Source: Capronia americana (lineage: Eukaryota; Ascomycota; Eurotiomycetes; Chaetothyriales; Herpotrichiellaceae). Taken from it: a DNA stretch of 64,000 nucleotides. Within the stretch, counting starts at the first letter, position 1, and every line of letters starts with the position of its first letter. Position numbers and translations under genes: made by a program. This document shows, piece by piece, positions 59,513-64,000 of the stretch. The stretch is from contig JADWQD010000019.1 of the NCBI GenBank assembly GCA_016110215.1, forward strand, positions 434,001 through 498,000, given 5' to 3'. The notes below the pieces were generated by a model, which saw only the letters and a program-made list of their open reading frames with translations, was not told the origin of the DNA and did no database searches.

Positions 59513-60002
59513 TATTAGGGACAGGCTTAAAAGGGGTTCGGAGAGAGTTCTGAATAGCGAGGACGAGTTTAAGAGAGGTTCTAATAATAATATTAACTAT
59601 TTAATGCACGGTAGAGTATAAAACGAGAGATAAGGAGCCTTTAAGAGAGGGTGCTGGTCTTGAGGCTTTTTATATAGGTCTCTTAGGGATACTATTCATC
59701 CTCTAATAGAATATATCCCTCGGATACTATTCGAGACCTTATTCTATACCTGTTCAAGTATATAATATATCTTAAATAGTATTCTATACTTATCTAAGAC
59801 CTCTTTAAGGCAGTATACTAAAGGTGAGTATATTATTAAGCTATTATAGTATATACTCTCCGATTAGTTAGATATACCTATATAACTTATATAGTTATAT
59901 ATATATGATCTAATTAGTTACTTAAGTAAATATTAGTGTATACTCGGGAGGGTTATAGTTTAAGGCTGCGTAGGTAAGGCTACGCGGGCTTATACCGTAA
60001 TA
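59513..60002 (-). repeat. 3' LTR of the minus-strand Ty3/gypsy element
   Basis: On the minus strand the LTR starts TATTACGG (RIP form of TGTTACGG) just after a purine tract, and ends near CCCTAATA, almost the inverted complement of its start. Length 490 bp. The bases CTAAT just left (59508-59512) could be the target-site copy; its partner lies outside the window. Confidence 0.62.
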
Positions 60003-60004
60003 GT

Positions 60005-60017
60005 ACCCCCTCCCTTA
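60005..60017 (-). other. Polypurine tract of the gypsy element
   Basis: Minus strand reads agggaggggg directly before the LTR start, the expected second-strand primer. Confidence 0.6.
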
Positions 60018-63000
60018 TAGCGGAGCTCCTACGACGCGCCGAATTAAGGGTCTTCGAGTGGCGTATACCTTTAGTTGGTAGGGTGTTATATAGCACCTTC
60101 TATTATAGTAGGGGGCCTCGTGGAGCCCTAGTCGGGCTGGGTGTGCGTGGTGGAACGCCGTTATAGCGTCTAGTATATCTTATTTAATAAGATACTATAG
60201 TTCCTATATATCTTCCTAGTCCCCGGTCTATTTAATGAGGTATTTAAGCTATTACCGGCGTCCGTTAATACGAGAGTCCTTTATAGATTCCTAAGACTAG
60301 AGGGTTTCGCTGGTCTCGGGATCCTCCTCGGAGTTTAGGGTTTCTATAGTCTATTCGGGGAGAGGGTCCGAACCTACTTAAGAGATAAGGTTTATATAGA
60401 AGATAGGGTGAATATCTAGATATCCGGAAAGGTCTAGTTTCACTATTAGGGGGTTTAATTTATATATCTTAAGAATAGGGTAAGGTCTAAGCGAAATATT
60501 ATTAAGCTTAGCGGATAGTTAATAGGTGCGGATATTATCCGCGTCGAGATATACTAGGTCCCTAACTTAATATCTCTTAGTAGGCCTTTAATACTAGTTT
60601 ACGGACGCTTTATATATCGCTTACGAGATGAGTATCGCCTTATATAGGTGCTTATCGAGAGCCTTTATCTTAATAACTAGTTCTTAAACTCTTAGAAGGG
60701 GGTTAAAGTCTTTTAAGGGTTCTTTAAAGCCGATTTAAGGGTGCTATCCGTAGTTTATAAGGAAGGGGGATACCCTTATAGTAGTAGATTTAGTGTTATT
60801 AGCCGTAAACTTTATAGCTAAGAGGTATTATATCTAGTTATTCTAAAGGTAGTTTATATATACGTATAGGTAATGAACTAAGGACTAGTTATTCCGTTTA
60901 GACTAGCTATCGGTCTCTAGGTGGTAGGCTATAGAGAGTCTTAATTTAATACTAAGTTACTTATTAAGGTGTTCCTAGAATATTAAGAGCTACTAAGTAC
61001 CCCGATCTAAGACCTATCTCTCTAGAGTTCTATAAAGCTTCTAGATATACTAGTAAAAGGCGTTTATAGCCTCTTCTATAGTTAGTCCTATTATTAGTAG
61101 GAAGTATCTTATCTTTAAGAGTTAATTAGTTACTACTAAAATATATCGATATATAACCCTAAGGAAGATACTTAAGGGGAGGGGTCTAATATAGTCTATA
61201 GTAATATCGGCCTATCGTTATTATAGAGGTTTAAGGAGATAAAGCTAACCCTAATATAGTTCTTAAGAGGGCTTTATATATTTATAGATATTATAGTTTT
61301 ATATCTATTAGGCTATAAAGCGCGTAAGGCCCGGAAACTAGTAGTTATAATAAAGGAGGGTAATTATCTTAGTTCTTTTAGGGTGTCCGGAGAGGATTAT
61401 ATTATAAAGGGTTTAGTAAATCTTTACCCGGAGATATATTAAGTTAGGTATATATAGTTATTAGTTAATAAATAAGCGGCCTTATTAGTCCTTATAATCT
61501 ATAAGTTATACTTACGGATATCTTTATTAGCTTATTTAAAGGGCTTTTAGAACGGAAGAGGTAAATCTATTATATTCTTTCGCTTCTCTCTAGAGGTCTT
61601 TAAGTATTAGTTCCTCGTTATAGTTCTCTAGTTCTTCTAGTAAGTTAAGTTTAGGTTTAGGATCGGCCTCTTTAGTAAGGGCCTTAAGGTTAATAGAGGC
61701 GAGGATAATCTAAAGGGGGGATATTTATAGTATAAGCTGTTTAAGGTTAATATTTTCTATATTAATAGTTATAAGTTTTAATAGGGGGTAATTCTAAAAG
61801 GTATTCTATAGGTCTAAAAGGTCTTCTTTAAGGGGAAGGTCCGCGGTATAGCGGGTAAGGGCGTCGGGCTTCCCGCCTTACTTACTAGACCGATAGCGGA
61901 TCTTAAAGTTAAATTAGGAGAGAAATTTAGCCTAATAGGCCTACCGTCGGCTAAGGAGTTTAGTAATTATAAAGTATTTAAGGTTCTTATAGTCTATAAC
62001 TATATTAATAGAGTAGGCTAACTCTTTAAGTTTAGGTCTCTAGTTCTTAAAAGCCTTTATAATAGCTATTAGCTCTTTATTAAAGATCTTATAGTTATAT
62101 TTAGTAGGGGTGTACTTTTATAAGAAGTATATTATAGGTCGGAGTATATTATAGTCGTTATATTAGGATAAGATCTCTACTAAAATATAATTAGATATAT
62201 CGGTCTCGATAATAATCCTCTTTTTAGGGTTATAATATATAAATATAAGGTTAAATATAAATACTACTTAAAGGGTATTAAATACCTATTAATACTTAGG
62301 GGTCTATTTAAAGGGGTTTTCTTTCTTTATTAATCGGGTTAAAGGTATTATAATCTTACTAAAGTTATAAATAAACCTCTAGTAGAAGTTAGTAAAGCCT
62401 AGGAAGGATTATATATCCTTTATATTACGGATCTTAGGCTATTTAGTAATAGTTTAAATCTTATTAAGGTTTATCTAGATCTTATTAGTATAAATAATAA
62501 GGCCGAGGTATTTAACCTCTTTTATATAGAAGGACGACTTAGTAATATCGACCTATAGTTAGAACTTACTAAGGCGTTTAAGGACTTTATAGATATATTC
62601 TTAGTGTTTAAGCTTATTTTCACTATATATAAGGATATCGTCTAGATATACTATATAGAATTTATCTAGATATCCTTAAAGGGCTTTATTAATATAACTT
62701 TAGAATATAGTAGGTCCGTTATAGAGTCTAAATAGTAGTATTAGATATTTAAAGAGTCTATAGCGGGTCCGGAAGGCTATTAGATATTCTTAGCCTTCCT
62801 TAACCTAGATCCGGTTAAAAGCGGAGATAATATCTAACTTAGTATATATCTTAGCTTGAGAGAGGCGGTTAAGTATCTTTAAGATTAATAAAAGAGGGTA
62901 TTAGTTCTTAACGATAATAGTATTTAATTTATAGTAGTCTATATAGAATTATAGTTCTTTACTAGGCTTCTTAATAAAGAGGACTAAAGATACTACCTCT

Positions 63001-64000
63001 AACTTACTTACTTAAATAAATCCTTTTAAAAGGTTCTTAATTAAGTATCGTTTTAGTTTAAGGAGTTTATTACGGCTTATTCTATAAAGGGGGCTTTTTA
63101 AAAGCTTTTTAATACTTCTAAGTTATAGTTTAATAGAATAGTCTATTATTTAATAGAGGGGAAGTTTATTAGCGTTCTTTTAAGAGAAGACCGGTAGCTA
63201 CTAGTAGAATTTAAGAGGTACTATAGTAGCTAGGTTAACGTCTTTAGCCTTATAATAGCTTTTAAGGTCTTTAATAGTTATATTTATAGTAATATTTAGT
63301 GCCTAATCTATTTTAGTAAGGGCCTAGTCTTAATTATTCTTAGTACTATATTTTAAAGGGTTTTAACGAAATATTAGTATCTAAAGGCGTTTAGTTTATT
63401 ATATAGGGTAGTTCAGTTTAGTACTATCTTCTTTTAAGTTAAGTAATAGAAGAGTATAGTTAATCTCCCTAAGAGAGATACTAAATATTTCTATACCCTA
63501 TTATTTAGTAAGGGTATAAAAAGCGACTATACTAATTTTAAGTATTATTTTCTTTACTTAGGGCTCTTTCTTTAAGGGGTCTAAGTCTTTTAATATATTA
63601 TATTAGTGCCGGTTCTCTTTTACTAAGCTATCCGAGCCGTTTAAGTTATTATATTAGTGCTGAGGCCCTTTCTCTAGGCGTTCCGAGCCGTTTAAGTTAT
63701 TTTATTAATACTAGGGCCCTTTCTCTAGGCGTTCCGAGCCGTTTAAGTTATTTTATTAGTGCTAAGGCCCTTTCTCTAGGCGTTCTGAGCTATTTAAGTT
63801 ATTATATTAGTATTTCCTATTTCTTTTCTAGTGATAGTGAAGTTATAAAGGGGTAGGTTTTTAAGGGGTCCTTTCTATAGGTTCTAATTAGTAGGGTTTA
63901 AGAGTTAAAATATCCTTTTCCGGAATAGCCTAAAGGTTTACTAGCTAGAAATAGTAATACTATAGGTATTACTAGGATATAAAGATTAATATAATTATTC
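60018..64000 (-). mobile_element. Ty3/gypsy chromovirus pol relic, RIP-inactivated, 5' end cut by window
   Basis: Minus strand, from right to left. A pre-RT segment (KSPLYRISRNKLLKLKRYL, about 63,150-63,030) runs into the reverse transcriptase (SLVLFIKKPSKEL, about 62,985; catalytic YLDDILIYSENKL near 62,650-62,620). RNase H follows (IDYKNLKYFIITKLLSRR, about 62,010-61,950; then GGKPDALTR at about 61,860). An integrase relic (about 61,500-60,900) comes next, with a GYLDIHPIFYINLI segment at about 60,420. The chromodomain-like end is KDSRINGRR, ELKYLIK and AFHHAHPARLG (60,285-60,125). Stops fall at CAA, CAG, CGA and TGG positions, consistent with C-to-T change on either strand. Gene order and the chromodomain identify a chromovirus. 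Confidence 0.85.
63631..63834 (-). repeat. 51-bp tandem repeat, four copies, in the gypsy element
   Basis: Copies start at 63631, 63682, 63733 and 63784 (core tccgagccgtttaagttatt). 51 bp equals 17 codons; one minus-strand frame reads LKRLGTPRERALALIK then a stop that looks like a converted Gln. It therefore probably lay in the Gag or Gag-Pol linker coding region. Confidence 0.8.

Overview
The window is a nuclear chromosome segment of a filamentous ascomycete (Pezizomycotina). The support is the gene set: Spa2, HMG-CoA reductase, a six-HAMP Nik1-type and a Sln1-type histidine kinase, Zn2Cys6 regulators and fungal MFS carriers. Most introns are 43-60 bp with ctgac/ctaac-like branch sites, and the right end is a transposon graveyard almost without CpA/TpG, which is the footprint of repeat-induced point mutation (RIP). 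I cannot name the species. Exon boundaries below were worked out by hand from splice consensus, reading frame and family conservation; no alignment was run.

Layout. 0.6-8.1 kb: spa2 (polarity scaffold) and HMG-CoA reductase, both minus. 9.1-18.8 kb, all minus: a peroxisomal-type alpha/beta hydrolase, a sugar-type MFS carrier, a DOMON-cytochrome b561 protein and a Zn2Cys6 regulator. 19.8-33.4 kb: a Nik1-type hybrid histidine kinase (minus), a fungal-specific protein with an unusual glycine-rich C-terminus (minus), and a Sln1-type hybrid histidine kinase (plus). The two kinases are known, in other fungi, to feed the same Ypd1-Ssk1-HOG phosphorelay. 34.3-38.9 kb (plus): a CPD photolyase with two apparent GC-AG introns, and an MFS carrier. 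39.0-46.2 kb (minus): nitronate monooxygenase, an M28 glutamate-carboxypeptidase-like membrane peptidase, a GFA-domain gene with an apparent one-base deletion, and a LovD/beta-lactamase-like esterase. 47.0-47.4 kb: a broken helix-loop-helix gene. 48.7-54.0 kb (plus): a second Zn2Cys6 regulator, a flavodoxin-domain protein and a secreted protein of unknown function. 54.9-56.9 kb (minus): a polyamine/drug-type MFS carrier with seven exons.

From about 57.2 kb to the end there are no intact genes. The region is AT-rich and RIP-degraded. It holds a plus-strand Gag relic (about 58.93-59.51 kb) cut by a minus-strand Ty3/gypsy chromovirus. That element has a 490-bp LTR (59,513-60,002), a polypurine tract, chromodomain, integrase, RNase H and reverse transcriptase relics, and a 51-bp tandem repeat near the window edge; its 5' end lies outside the window. 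A 334-bp terminal-inverted-repeat element (58,326-58,659), much less affected by RIP, sits left of the Gag relic.

I saw no tRNA or rRNA genes, and no CRISPR array (none would be expected). The genes do not form an obvious biosynthetic cluster. The strongest functional link is the pair of osmosensing kinases.
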